From contig SCFE01000032.1 of NCBI GenBank assembly GCA_004352715.1, positions 2,049,287-2,113,286 on the forward strand: DNA of 64,000 bases, given 5' to 3'. The notes under the pieces were generated by a model. The model did no database searches and was not told where the DNA came from. It was given only the letters and a program-made list of their open reading frames with translations. Positions 10,491-22,460 of the stretch are shown piece by piece. The position numbers were made by a program, and so were the translations under genes. This DNA is from Hofstenia miamia (taxonomy: Eukaryota; Xenacoelomorpha; Acoela). How positions within the stretch are numbered: the stretch's first letter is position 1; each line of letters starts with the position of its first letter.

Positions 10491-10944
10491 NGTTTCGCAA
10501 CTAGTTGCCAACAGTTGTTTGATTCCCAGCTGAGACACCTCCACATACAACTTCTGAAGTAGGTAAACAACATAATTGCTTCGTTTGCGCGCATTCTGAA
10601 CACATTTTCGTAAAACGGGAAATCACATTGACCAACGCACAGTTCAATAGTAGCATTTCTACACACTTTGGGTTGAATATTTTATACGAAATATGACATA
10701 AATGACCCAGAACAACTTTACCTCAAGGATTTGCAAATGTAGTTGGTATATTTTTAGTAGCAGTTAAAAAATCATGGATGTTTTAGTGACATTCCAATAA
10801 TATAATGAACCTATTTTTTATAACCTCATTTGGTCGGAACAATTCAACTTTTGTCAAATAGTTATTTAATTAAAAATTATTAAAATATAACAATTCTCTT
10901 TAATGGAGCAAACTTATTTTTTGGAATTATATATATACAGGTAT

Positions 10945-11595
10945 ATGGGTCATTATTTCAATAATAAAGTTTGCTTGTCTCTTTCGTTACGTTAACACTG
11001 AATGTCTGTAGATGTACATTTATGCAAAGAAAACCATTATCAGTGCATGAATTATGTACTGGGTTCCTTACTTCTAACTATCTATGCATTGCATCACACA
11101 TGCAAAGAGTTGTAGCCTCTCTACAACTGCAAATCTATTGCTAAAATCAATTATTTTCTTAAAAAATTTGGCCAATAGAAATTCATTCGCATCTGCTGCT
11201 GTCTGCATTGGAGTGTCTGTTATGAATCGATCACAGGTTTTTAGTGTGAAGCATTTAGCTTTGGTTGTTCGCAAGGCACAGTTGAAGGTCCGAACATCTA
11301 TCTTATTTTTAGTGACGACTTAAGACCTGCTAGTGGAAAAATAATTAAATCTGCCTGATGGTTCCTCTGCCTTAACCAAATGTAAAATTTAACCGACGAA
11401 TTGAGAAAAAAGTATTTTTAATGAATATATTAAATATATTTGAATATTTGGCAAAAACAAAAACAATGAAAATTAATAAGAATAAGACCAATCGTATACC
11501 TTTCTCTTTATACCATCGTCCTTTGTTTAAATATAACTACGAATCACTATTTGAAAATGCCAATATTCACAAAGTTTAGGGAATATATTTTCAAA
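10945..11595 (+). repeat. 650-bp duplication, right copy
   Basis: The partner of 9840-10490. It continues without a break into a LINE thumb remnant after 11595, so this copy has the natural context. Confidence 0.8.
11074..11322 (-). CDS. Possible BESS-like C-terminal ORF
   Basis: The frame is open from about 11322 to TAG at 11074. The last 45 residues, from DTPMQTAADANEFLLAKFF to LQLFACVMQCIDS, have the spacing of a BESS motif: an acidic/Asn turn, two amphipathic helices, then the protein end. BESS motifs are C-terminal protein-interaction modules often paired with MADF domains. Another exon in this window is MADF-like (29758-29966), but 18 kb away with many insertions between, so linkage is speculation. 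The left duplicate has a frameshift in this ORF. Confidence 0.3.
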
Positions 11596-12060
11596 AGAAT
11601 ATGCTTTAAACAACATTGTAATAAATTAGTATCATCATCCAACAGATTATTGTATATAATTAAGGATCTCAAAATGTCTATCTATGCAGAGAGTGAAATC
11701 GATCAAATAGTTTCATCAACAGTATTAAGTAGAATACAATATAGATTGTCATTATGCGGTTAAGATAAAACCTGATTGAATAAAATACAAAATTCTTTAT
11801 TCACGGAGATACTGATTTACAAAATGTAATATTAACATCAATACTACTGTCATCGCATCAATTATACCATCTACTCCAATGAGGAAACTATGAAGCAACC
11901 GAAAATTTAAATTACCTAAAGTCAAGCATTCCATCTTTAAGAGTTGTTTCGTCAATAGACTACTATTAAACCAAGAATTTCGCCGCATTTTTCAACATCA
12001 AGATTCAATCACTCAATTTTAATCAAAATCCATCACGGCAAGTTTGATAAGGAAGACTAT
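11590..12060 (+). mobile_element. LINE thumb/C-terminal remnant
   Basis: A plus-strand frame at 11551-11763 includes LVSSSNRLLYIIKDLK and VLSRIQYRLSLCG, matching the LINE RT thumb block (hxSxhxYGLxxWG) just before the 'KIQ' segment, which here reads LNKIQ. A stop follows the Gly and the rest is degenerate. It is an old 5'-truncated insertion of a LINE not closely like LINE-B. Confidence 0.5.
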
Positions 12061-12515
12061 TTAAAAATAATTATTTTGTGTTTCTTTTGTATTCCTTTTC
12101 TATTTATATATTTGTTGTGGACAAATTTTGTAATTTGTTTTCTTAGTAAAAATTTCTTTCCGTTTTCTTTCTCCAAATAGGTCAACATGCGAAATATACC
12201 AGTTGCAGTTCGCAGACTATGGGTGGAATGCAGGCTTGAAATTGTGTGTGTTTTAAATTTGAGCCTGCAGGATTACCCAAATTTTACGCATTGCGTAATT
12301 TATTTCTGTGATGTGTGACACAATAGCCTTTTGTATTGATTGTTGTATAGAATACTCACATAGTGGCAGGCTTGGTGGAATGCACGGTACTACAGTAGAT
12401 GTATGTTAAAACCGATATATTTTAGTTTTTGAACAATAAATTTATTACTAATGCTATCACATACTTCAGTTAGTTAAGCTCTATGAACAACTTTTGAGAC
12501 GATTTCATTCTCGCA

Positions 12516-12740
12516 TTATTTATGTTTTCCTTTCTTTGTTGATTTCGATTTGGTCATAATAAAATGATCAAAGGTCGCCTTTTTCAGATAGTCATTATAC
12601 TGGATTTTGATATGGGCAATTAAATTGCGCCAACCTGTTGTTTTATTTTGAATTAATGATTTTCCAAAAGAACATTTCCATTTTCCAGTTAGTGAATCGT
12701 GTATAGTAAAATATCGTTTCAATATAGACTTAGTCTTGCT
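12516..12740 (-). pseudogene. hAT transposase BED-finger remnant
   Basis: The frame reads RYFTIHDSLTGKWKCSFGKS then TGWRNLIAHI. This is the BED-type zinc finger layout of animal hAT transposases (W-x-C-x2-C ... NL-x2-H). The second Cys and last His are replaced (Gly and Tyr), so zinc binding is lost. A Lys/Ser tail follows and a stop at 12516. No RNase-H or dimerisation part is seen next to it. Confidence 0.55.
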
Positions 12741-13299
12741 AGTGCGACATTTTCAAAAATCTGATACAAAAAGTCGCTATTCACGTTTAGTAGCTTTTTA
12801 GTAACGTTTTTTATTAACATAACTTAAAGTTTTCTGAATTAACTTAAATTTTAATCTAAATCTGGCATTAACACTAGAATAGCGATTACTTCTTGAGAAT
12901 AAATTTACATCTGATGTTTCAATTGGGGAAATTGTGGAAAAGAAACAAAATTTCTACAAATAAAAAATTCAATGAGATTAATAATAATGATGAAAACAAA
13001 AAAATGCTTATTGGTCATTTTGAACTATTGTTGCTTTTCTAGAGGTAATTAATTAGCAATGCCATTTAGACTGAAGTAATGAAGAACCATTAAAATAATG
13101 GTCTTATAATTGGAAGGAAAACATTTATATATGGGGTTCAGAAAAAAAATTCGTTTCAAAATAAATTTTATTAATATTTTGTACGAAATAGTTGTTTTCG
13201 AAGCAATTATGTACAAATAAAGCATATAAACTATAAATAAGAGTACCTTATGAGTCTTCACATGACAACATGTATAGAATTGGATTGAAAAAGCATATG
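12741..13299. other. Intergenic, nothing recognised
   Basis: AT-rich with no coding or structural signal I can support. Confidence 0.5.
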
Positions 13300-13427
13300 T
13301 TACGAGTCACATACACTCTACATATATATNNNNNNNNNNNNNNNNNNNNNNNNNNNNNNNNNNNNNNNNNNNNNNNNNNNNNNNNNNNNNNNNNNNNNNN
13401 NNNNNNNNTTACGAGTCACATACACTC

Positions 13428-13460
<33 letters not shown>
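13300..13460. other. Gap (79 N) with identical flanks plus (TA)n
   Basis: The N run is 13330-13408. The 30 bases before it, beginning TTACGAGTCACATACACTCT, are repeated directly after it at 13409-13438, then extend into (TA)n. The gap is most likely a collapsed or slipped microsatellite join. Confidence 0.85.
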
Positions 13461-13463
<3 letters not shown>

Positions 13464-15929
13464 GAAAAGGTATAGGAAAACAGAGTCTCACAAATAATCT
13501 CTTTGCGTCAATTATCTGATGAAGTTCCTGTAGAAAATGCAGAAGTTTGTTGTTCAGCATGTGCCTCTTTTGATTTTTCAAGAACTCCTGGAGGAAAACA
13601 CGAAATTCTGACTTCTTTTGGAAACATTGTTGACTTCACCTTGACAAAGCGATCGAGGAGATTCATATTCAGAGAATACGGTGGCTGAGCAATTTGCTAA
13701 ATCCCTGCAGAAGTCAAGATGGTGAGAGAGAGAAGCTTGACAAACTTTTCGTAGGAATCTTGTACATGTACGCCCAAACATGTAGCACCCCTTGATTAAT
13801 TCTATACTCGTATGTCTATTGTAGTATAATATGCTTAAATGTCTAATTGCAAACTACAGTACTTTAGATATACTACGTTTTAAGAGACATAAACAAACAT
13901 TTTAAAAACTCACTTTTGTTCTGAACCCCTATACATTGAAAGGCAATCTTAAAAATTGATTATTTTGCACTGTATATGAAATCATAGTACGACAGCTTCA
14001 ACGACACCAATGTATCAAAGCAATGTACGTCCAGTATGGTTCGCTTCATTCGATCACGTCCCAGCGATTTGTATTTCTATCTTCAATTCTGGGTACTGTT
14101 GCCCTGAATTTGAGGCTAGTTCCAAGGCAAGTTGGTCCGATGATATATTTAGTGTCGATAACGTATTACAGTTTGTATTTATTTGGTTAAATTGAATGAA
14201 TGCAATATACAGTAGTAGGAGATTGTTAGCATAGTCCTCCAATTAGTACCTTTTGTAGTTCTTTTTCAGCCTGAATAATCACTGGATGGTTTTATGTTCT
14301 AAGAAAAAGACTTTGCATAGCTAATCTAATATTCAAATCATATCCATTAGAAGTTGCAGAGCAGTGGCACATCATATTGGCTTCTGTACATCGCCTATAT
14401 CAACAAAACTGCTATCCAATGTGGCTATATTTTGTGTGCAGTGTTCAAATATCGCTAAGTACTCGACTATATCCTCTAAATAATACAATAACCCTAAGGT
14501 AGCAGTCATTTATTCGATTAAAGCGATGCTCTCATTGTGTTTGGAGGCAAAGAACTGGAAGAAGTCATATTAACTATTCCATGATTTTGCTGTTTTTTAC
14601 TTATTCACGAAATTTCTTAAGCATTAATATATTTCAGGATGAAATTTCTGTCACAGAAGTCCAATTTCTTGGTGCCATACGATTGCTGGATTTTATGTAA
14701 GAAATTATTCAGCTTATTTTAAAATGATCATTAAATGATCAAGTTTGGAAAGTCAGCATCATCTGCAATACTTTCTCACCAATATTGTCTAATGTACTAT
14801 CTTGGATGACAAAACTGATATTTTTACACTTTCATTTTTTGTATAGCTGTACCCGTTACTACAGGTATGAGTTTCTCAGTAGTGATTTCCAGTTGTGTGG
14901 GTCTTTTATGTGACTCCTTCAATATTCACAGGATGGAAAAAGTCTTCTGTACACCATTAAATGCTATTGATTATACGATGTAACTGCCTACCTTATTTAA
15001 AGTTGACCCATCATTTGAATAGGTGATTGATTCACCAACAATATTTTTTAGTGTCATGGTTTAAGGGTTGTACTTATAAGAGTATCATTGTCTATATTAT
15101 CATTATTCTTGATAATTTACCACTCTCCATCATATATTCAGCCCATTTACACAAAAGCTTCTATTTAGTTTAACTACATGGGTGCTTAGGATTAAGTGGG
15201 CTTCTCAATGCATGTCAAGCATGTCGATATCTGCTTGCAATATCATCACTGAGATCTCTCATTGATGTTTATGACATGTTCTCTGCTTCAAAATACTGGA
15301 TTCCTTAGGGTTAGTCTTTGGTTAAGCTATCTTCAAATTCAACAACAGGGATTTTACTTCATTATCGAAAATTGACGCCAGATGACGGTTCATAACAAGA
15401 CATTCCAACTAATCTCTGTATGTATCACTCATTCTCGCTGTTCAGTCTCATATGGAGTCTGATTTCATTCTCATTTTCTTATCACCTGAATTTGAGCATA
15501 ACTAATAGGAAGCGTGTACTTTTATTTTTCGTAATTGTTGCGTCAAATTTTTTTTTGCGATTTTTATGGTAAGCGACTATATATGCACTTAATTAGTTAT
15601 ATAACTTTATTCTATGATGATATTCTAAAAATAATGTAACCCCCTATTTATTGTGGTTCTAATTATAATTCAATCTAGTTTCATTTAGATGAGGATCTTG
15701 TTGATGATCGTTACCACAGTGGTAAGTTTACTATTATATTATTTATATATACACCGGATGATTAGGGAAATTTATCCATTTCCTGTGTCACAGAATCCAT
15801 TTTGTTTTAAGACAATGAGTTTTTAGCATCATTTACTGACATTTTTAAACACTTTGACATAGACAATATTTCTCTTATTCCGATGATACAATCACAATTA
15901 CAGCTATAAATTTTATCTGCTTCTATATT
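13461..15929. other. Intergenic, only degenerate coding-like stretches
   Basis: Short frames at 13503-13688 (+) and on the minus strand between about 14640 and 14050 have coding-like composition but many stops and no domain I can name. The rest is AT-rich without signal. Confidence 0.4.
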
Positions 15930-17250
15930 AAAGCATACGCATGTCTTCCATTGAACTTAACGATGCTATTTGCTATACTTGCAATTTTGCTATCAAAGAC
16001 AAATTGATCTTTACATGGGCTTATTGCAATGATACCTATCATTTAACTAAAAATTTTCAAATTATTCAAGTAATTACTCTGAAATGCTCGTTAACTTTAA
16101 AAATCAGTTTATTAATTTTTGCAATGCGCGTATTCCTTTGTTACTCAGTGAAATTCACATCCTTTGAAGATGAGCTTGCATCTTAAAAGAAAATTTTGAA
16201 TGACCTTGAATACTCAATCCAAGAAATGTCGAAGCAAAATCAGAAATTACTTTTGGACTTAAAAGAAATAGTTTGTCAAAGTAAGAATCATTAATACACT
16301 GAAATTTCGGAGAAAAACATTTCTATAAACGAAAATCACTGCAATATTCGTCTTGGTATCCGAATTCGTGGAATTCCTGAAGCACCGCACTCAACTCCTG
16401 ATATCCGTCTTCAAGATTATCATGACATGATCATTAAAATATTAGATCATATGGGTATTCCAGACGTGGTTATTCAAGATAATTACCGTTGTGGTCGTTC
16501 TTCTATAAATCGGACTGTTATTGTTCACCTTAATTTTTAATGCGATTACCGCCGCGTCATTAGACGTTCATCAAAGCTTAAATCTTTCTCTTCTGCTCTC
16601 TCCCTCCGATCTTCTGATTGAATCAAATATTCTACGTGTCCGCCGTGAACTACTTAATTTTGGTGTTCCTCGCTCTGATTTCAAAATTAAATTTCCTACA
16701 CTTCTCCTAAAAAATTTTCCTGTCGATCAGTTTCTCCCTTCTTCTTCTGTTATTAATTCTTCAAATTGACTATCTCGATCTATTATCTGGCAATTGTAGC
16801 TGTCTTATAAATATTTCTCGTCGCACAGACCTTTATTTGATCTTTAGACTATCAACCTTCCATTATCTGTTTTACTGAAACTTGGCTCGATTATTCTTTC
16901 CCTAATTCATCATTATTTCTTTCTTCTAACTTCACTGTTTTTGCCAGATCGGATCGTCCCTCTCAATGTCATGTAGGCACTTTAATGGCCTTGAATTCTA
17001 CTTGTGGTCTAAATTATTCATCTTCTGAACTCAGTCCCAGTTGTGAATTTTGTTGTCATATCATTTTTTCATCCCTCAATTCTAGTTTTTCATCACTTGC
17101 TTGTAAAACCCTCCCTCTCTAAGCAAATATCGTATCAATGTCTTTACTCTCTCTACGACTATTGGTTCCATTCTTGATGTCTTTAATTCTTATAATTCCA
17201 GCCATTGATTTTCTGATATACGCGGTTTTGATTGCTGCACCGAATTATCT
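15930..17250 (+). mobile_element. LINE-D: ORF1 and start of endonuclease, degenerate
   Basis: A plus-strand non-LTR element remnant. ORF1 starts near 15941 with a PHD-like zinc-finger pattern (CYTC ... WAYCNDTYH), then a coiled-coil stretch ending near 16290, then an RRM-like ORF1 core at about 16330-16770 (LGIRIRGIPEAPHS, RCGRSS, a basic RRVIRRSSKL, and RRELLNFGVPRSDF). After 16800 there is an APE endonuclease start (TETWL-like at about 16873, with a DRP block). Frames shift repeatedly and no RT follows, so it is truncated. Confidence 0.65.
16330..16769 (+). pseudogene. LINE-D ORF1 RRM-like core
   Basis: The best preserved part of LINE-D. The frame 16521-16769 encodes the second half (LLIESNILRVRRELLNFGVP), where LINE ORF1 proteins have the conserved R-x2-L-x3-G end of the RNA-binding core. 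The first half lies in another frame. Confidence 0.5.
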
Positions 17251-17340
17251 TGCGGAGCACTTCGATAAAACGGAGCTGTTAATTTCAGAACACCTATAGT
17301 TTAACATAGCACTCTCAACCAGTGTGTGGAGAAATTCACT

Positions 17341-17440
17341 ACCGTATTTTTTGGACTAAAAGGCGCGAATAAAATCCCTATATTTGTAAAAGAAATCATC
17401 AATACGAATTATATTTTGGTGCGCCTTATGTATGAACAAT
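17341..17440 (+). repeat. ACCGTATTTTTTGGAC-type dispersed repeat
   Basis: The block ACCGTATTTTTTGGACTAAA followed by AGGCGCG, and about 60 bp later GGTGCGCCTTATG, is the terminal signature of a widespread animal repeat (ACCGTATTTTYCGGACTATAAGGCGC type). I recognise the motif from many animal genomes. The other end and a target duplication were not found. Confidence 0.5.
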
Positions 17441-17976
17441 GTATGTTTACTCTGAACTGTTATATTACGATGAAGCCACTCCCCTTGATTGTCAAAGTAT
17501 AATCTCTGCTGGTTTTAAATCTCGTAGATTCAGCCTTCTTTGCTGTCTAGACAGACTTGTTTTGGATGGACAATCAACAACAGATCAATATGAAATTATT
17601 CGGCAATTATGAAGTTTTTTTGCTTACCTAAACCACCTTTCCTGATACGTACAGTGCTACAACATCCGGTAATTAATCGCGTCAACAAGCGGACGGTTTA
17701 CATTAAACAATTTCAAGTTAGAGAACATTTCTCATTTTAACTCAAGTATCAATCATTTGCACATCCCCTTACTAGTGTGGAATTATTTATTACATACCCC
17801 TCTTTTTGGACATTCCCCTATTGTATAGTACAAAGACTAGTAATCTGAAACCAGAATCATGGCACATGTTGTTCTCCCTGGCACTCTCTTGGTCCTGCCA
17901 GTGGGTCCACACTTGAGACGTCTTCGAAACATCCTATTCAGGTTTATATTGGTTTCTTCTGATAGTTATAGCTGGT

Positions 17977-18152
17977 NNNNNNNNNNNNNNNNNNNNNNNN
18001 NNNNNNNNNNNNNNNNNNNNNNNNNNNNNNNNNNNNNNNNNNNNNNNNNNNNNNNNNNNNNNNNNNNNNNNNNNNNNNNNNNNNNNNNNNNNNNNNNNNN
18101 NNNNNNNNNNNNNNNNNNNNNNNNNNNNNNNNNNNNNNNNNNNNNNNNNNNN
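17977..18152. other. Gap (176 N) with identical 30-bp flanks
   Basis: The sequence TATTGGTTTCTTCTGATAGT and the next 10 bases stand directly before (17947-17976) and after (18153-18182) the N run. The gap is probably artificial. Confidence 0.85.
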
Positions 18153-18368
18153 TATTGGTTTCTTCTGATAGTTATAGCTGGTGGTGTCGAAACAAACACT
18201 GGTCCAATTACAAGGTCAAATTCTATTTCCGATTACAATGATGATACGCCTATTACACAGCTAACAGTCGGTCAGCTAAAATCTCTACTTGGCATCGACG
18301 TGTTTAAACAAGAAATCGAAAATTTGAAAATAGAAAACGCAAGACTCCAGAAAGAATTGTCGAGATGA
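18153..18368 (+). CDS. LINE-C ORF1 N-terminus with 2A-like motif
   Basis: The frame reads YWFLLIVIAGGVETNTGP, then a polar linker and a coiled coil (QLTVGQLKSLLGIDVFKQEI and following ENLKIENARLQKEL), ending with a stop at about 18366-18368. The segment GVETNTGP after a hydrophobic run resembles the 2A translational-recoding motif D(V/I)ExNPGP, here with Gly for Asp and Thr for the first Pro, so ribosome skipping may be weak or absent. 2A-like motifs are known at LINE N-termini in other animals. Upstream of the gap the same frame is open only for a short stretch. Confidence 0.55.
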   Translation, partial: YWFLLIVIAGGVETNTGPITRSNSISDYNDDTPITQLTVGQLKSLLGIDVFKQEIENLKIENARLQKELSR

Positions 18369-18890
18369 AGCAAACTGTTAATGTGAAACCTAATGCAATT
18401 CCTAATGCGACGCCTCCCGCCACGTCAGCATCTACTGATGATGCTCGCTCAATTTATAGGATTCTTATAAATGGTGTGAAAGAACAATCCAGTGCACTCA
18501 AGCCTTATGAACGACGGATCAAAGACCTTGAGACTGTTAATAGCATCTTCGATCTCATCGAATGTGGAGATACTCAGACTACCAATATCTTTCGTCGAGG
18601 TAAATTTCAAGTCAATACAAACAGAACTTTAGTAGTCGAACTACATTCAGTTTGGGACCGCGCAAGATTCTCAGTTCTACACACAAACTAAAAAATTACA
18701 AACCAATTACGTATGTAAATCCAGATTACTGACTTGGAAGGATTGTGTTTGAAGAAACGTCGAGAACTTATTAATTCCGGTATACCCTCAAGTGATCTAA
18801 AATAAAGTCGTGTCACACATAACGATGTTGAGGTCCAGATAAACGAGATTGTAGAGAATAACGATACGGCAGCTGCATCGCATTAAAAAT
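18365..18890 (+). pseudogene. LINE-C ORF1 RRM-like core, frame-disrupted
   Basis: A frame from 18365 to 18691 overlaps the previous stop. It has YRILINGVKEQS, ERRIKDLE and FRRGKFQVNTNRTLVVEL, the layout of a LINE ORF1 RNA-binding core. After a stop the remaining part KKRRELINSGIPSSD lies in another frame. ORF1 proteins coat the element RNA. Confidence 0.55.
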
Positions 18891-18899
18891 AATTTCGCA

Positions 18900-19640
18900 A
18901 TCGTCCATCACATCATCTGCTATCGACTTACTCTGTTTTAACGCTCATAGTTTGCTAAATAGAGAAAGGAGAATCGTTTTTTCTAATGCAATTTCTAATT
19001 GCAGCTATGATATCATGTGTTTGACCGAAACTTGGCTTTAGGAGGACATCTCGAACCCTAAACTCTACCTGCCAATGTATGATATCCTTAGGTGTGATCG
19101 ATTAACTCGGAGTGACGGCATTTCAGCCCACGGTGGAGTTTTAATTGGCGTAAAAGACACAGTGACTTTTTTCGAAGTAAATTTGAACTATTATTGGTAT
19201 CCCTGAAGCAGTCGTGGCATGCAACTGCTCTATTTCAGTTGGCTTCACGCTTCTGGTTGCTTTGTACAACCCACCGGATGAGAGTCCTTATAGATGGTCT
19301 GTGTCACAGTTTAAAACTCTCCTTGAAAGAGTTGCAACAATCGGGTATGACTGCATTAACACCATAATTTAGACCTCCCTATGACTGATTAGTCAATCAT
19401 GTCAAGCGACGACTCTTATGAAAATTGCCTCCTGGAACTATTGGATCTGTACGAATTCACTCAATGCGTGGACTTCCCAACTAGATGACTGAATACTCTC
19501 GATGTAGTTCTAGTCAAATCTGACCAACCCGTTATTGATATTTGCACTGATCTGAAACTTTATTCTAACTTCAGCCTTCACAGGAAACACTGTTCAGATC
19601 ATTTTCCGGTACATCTTACCTTGGAATCCAATATCATACC
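18900..19640 (+). pseudogene. LINE-C APE-type endonuclease remnant
   Basis: In shifting frames: IDLLCFNAHSLLNRERRIV (the N-terminal 'LNA(R/H)SL' block), CLTETWL (the catalytic Glu block), then GISAHGGVLIGVK. The later GDFN and SDH blocks are eroded: HCSDHFPVHLTLESN at about 19588-19632 preserves SDHF. The function in active elements is target nicking. Here there are several stops. Confidence 0.6.
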
Positions 19641-19959
19641 AGCCACACCAACCACAACCAAAAGATTCAGCTATAGTTTTGCAGACTGTGAGAGACTTAA
19701 CTCCTGTCTAATGCAAGGACCCTTCATACCTCCAGATAGATTTCGGAGATTCTTATGTACAAAAGCATGGTACGAATGGTTAGCTAAACACAGAAGAAAT
19801 GCATTCCTTTCAAAACTTGTCATAGAACCAAACTGCAGCCTTGGATTTCTCAACAAACATCGTATAAAATAAAATAGTTAGCCACCATTCGGCGAAGGTT
19901 TTGCAAACTAGGTCAAGCGAATTACGATAAAAGCCTTTTTGCCGGTCAAAGTACAGGTA

Positions 19960-20886
19960 AACTTTACAAATATTTCAAGTCTCTGCGGAAGGCTTCTGCA
20001 AGCATACCTTCCACCATCACATACAATAGTCTAAATAAAGCAAACCTGTTCAACAAGTATTTCTCATCAGTATTTCGTCCATCTCTAAATATTCCTTTAC
20101 ATACTAGGCCACATGAGCCCAAGCAGTGTTATCGCCGACTACGATGTATCCGTGGAAACAGTTAGTGTTATCCTCAACAACTTAAATATAACAAAATCTC
20201 TGGGTCCGTATGTGCTCCCACCGTTTAAGCATCTTTCAACCACAATTTCTGCATCACTTTCAAATTTATTTTGCATTGCAAAGGAAAATAACATCTTTCC
20301 AAATATATGGAAGCACTTCCATATCTCACTGCTTCACACGAAGGGAAACAAACTGTAAAGTTTCAAGCGGAATGCCACAGGGTTCCATCCTGGGTCCTTT
20401 GCTTTTCTTTGTCTTTATAAATGACGTTGCCGATTGTGCTATCACTAGTATGCCATTCATTTTTGCCGATGATAGTAAGCTTCTCTCTATACACAGGAAC
20501 ACAGCATCTACAGATCTTTAAAATGAACTGAACAATTTTCATACCTGGGCTTTGTCGAACAATATTGATTTTAACACAACAAAGTGCAAATTATTAACTT
20601 TCTGTGACTCACCACATCAGTTGTATCTTGGCGGTGAGGTGATCTCCAATTCCTGTTGCGAAAAGGATGTTGGAATATACATCGATCATACTCTTAAATA
20701 GAATACTCACATAAAGACCAAATATGCTAAGGCAAATAAAACTTTTCACATGATACAGCGAAATTGTTCCCCTGTAATCAGCATCAAGTCGAAACTTGAG
20801 TTATATAAATCCATGATCGTGCCTATTCTTACATATGGTTCATGTTGCTGGTGTCTTTCTAAGTTGGGTTCAACATTGAATCACTA
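19960..20886 (+). pseudogene. LINE-C reverse transcriptase remnant
   Basis: Fragments in order: NLFNKYFSSVF (about 20047), LNITKSLGPYVLPPFKHL (20185-20230, the 'KSxGPDGIP' block), then after a deletion SSGMPQGSILGPLLFFVFIND (about 20365-20425) and FADDSKL with both catalytic Asp codons intact at 20468-20473, and the thumb LELYKSMIVPILTYGSCCW before the gap. The part between the 'GPD' block and the 'PQG' block, including the first catalytic Asp, is deleted. Confidence 0.7.
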
Positions 20887-21886
20887 NNNNNNNNNNNNNN
20901 NNNNNNNNNNNNNNNNNNNNNNNNNNNNNNNNNNNNNNNNNNNNNNNNNNNNNNNNNNNNNNNNNNNNNNNNNNNNNNNNNNNNNNNNNNNNNNNNNNNN
21001 NNNNNNNNNNNNNNNNNNNNNNNNNNNNNNNNNNNNNNNNNNNNNNNNNNNNNNNNNNNNNNNNNNNNNNNNNNNNNNNNNNNNNNNNNNNNNNNNNNNN
21101 NNNNNNNNNNNNNNNNNNNNNNNNNNNNNNNNNNNNNNNNNNNNNNNNNNNNNNNNNNNNNNNNNNNNNNNNNNNNNNNNNNNNNNNNNNNNNNNNNNNN
21201 NNNNNNNNNNNNNNNNNNNNNNNNNNNNNNNNNNNNNNNNNNNNNNNNNNNNNNNNNNNNNNNNNNNNNNNNNNNNNNNNNNNNNNNNNNNNNNNNNNNN
21301 NNNNNNNNNNNNNNNNNNNNNNNNNNNNNNNNNNNNNNNNNNNNNNNNNNNNNNNNNNNNNNNNNNNNNNNNNNNNNNNNNNNNNNNNNNNNNNNNNNNN
21401 NNNNNNNNNNNNNNNNNNNNNNNNNNNNNNNNNNNNNNNNNNNNNNNNNNNNNNNNNNNNNNNNNNNNNNNNNNNNNNNNNNNNNNNNNNNNNNNNNNNN
21501 NNNNNNNNNNNNNNNNNNNNNNNNNNNNNNNNNNNNNNNNNNNNNNNNNNNNNNNNNNNNNNNNNNNNNNNNNNNNNNNNNNNNNNNNNNNNNNNNNNNN
21601 NNNNNNNNNNNNNNNNNNNNNNNNNNNNNNNNNNNNNNNNNNNNNNNNNNNNNNNNNNNNNNNNNNNNNNNNNNNNNNNNNNNNNNNNNNNNNNNNNNNN
21701 NNNNNNNNNNNNNNNNNNNNNNNNNNNNNNNNNNNNNNNNNNNNNNNNNNNNNNNNNNNNNNNNNNNNNNNNNNNNNNNNNNNNNNNNNNNNNNNNNNNN
21801 NNNNNNNNNNNNNNNNNNNNNNNNNNNNNNNNNNNNNNNNNNNNNNNNNNNNNNNNNNNNNNNNNNNNNNNNNNNNNNNNNNNNNN
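20887..21886. other. Assembly gap (1000 N)
   Basis: A default-size N run, separating the LINE-C thumb from repeat unit B. Confidence 0.95.
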
Positions 21887-22370
21887 TATATTAGTATTAT
21901 TATATGGCAGACTATATTGTATTGTTTTGACATTGATTTTGGCTGGCGTTCTACAGAACGGTTTTCTTGCGCTCTTCGGACGCGATAATGTACAGAACGG
22001 TTGAGAAATACGACCCAAAATTATTAATTTTAAACTTTCTGACCATAAAAGGCAACACGGTTCAGCAATGGTTAATGTTAAAGTGAAGGAATACATATCT
22101 AAGCTTCAATCAACTATAAGCATCCAATACTACACTAAGATATCTAACTTAGAGCAGCAACCAAGTCCATCCATGGAATAGTAGAACGAAATAAAAAAGC
22201 AATTGAGAACTACATATGTGGACCAGGGGCCACCTGATATAAAATATTAATAAAAAATTTTTAAATACAACATAACTTTCATGTTAATTTCATATAATTT
22301 TATGTAAACCTGTGTATATTTTGCAATGTTAAATCAAGATATCTATAGCTATACAATATGTAAATTTTCA
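21887..22370 (+). repeat. Repeat unit B, copy 1
   Basis: About 480 bp, nearly identical to 28032-28505. It starts in a TATTAGTATTATTATATGG tract, contains TTGGCTGGCGTTCTACAGAA, and has a coding-like stretch (DHKRQHGSAMVNVKVKEYIS in one frame). Copy 1 differs around 22000, where it has a short replacement. The coding-like part suggests a piece of a retroelement ORF, which I cannot assign. Confidence 0.8.
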
Positions 22371-22460
22371 TTTTCATATAGTAGTAATCTTCTAAGTCTT
22401 AACATTTAGAACGCGTTGTATTATGGGTTCACTATCAAAGATTTTATTGGATAGATAGTA

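Larger units (their letters stand above)
17859..20886 (+). mobile_element. LINE-C: 2A-like, ORF1, endonuclease and RT remnants
   Basis: A nearly complete plus-strand non-LTR element, GC-richer than its surroundings, whose 3' end is lost in the gap at 20887. In order: a hydrophobic start with a degenerate 2A-like motif (18153-18205), coiled coil, RRM-like ORF1 (to about 18890), APE endonuclease (about 18925-19620), linker, RT palm (20113-20521) and thumb (20750-20886). All parts carry stops or frameshifts. Confidence 0.75.

Noticed and set aside
10421-10666. Cys-containing minus frame between the two 650-bp duplicates
   Set aside because: It runs into the single N and has no recognisable finger spacing.
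14054-14640. Minus-strand stretch with protein-like composition, considered as a hAT transposase core
   Set aside because: Too many stops and no block that I could align by eye; reported only as degenerate sequence.
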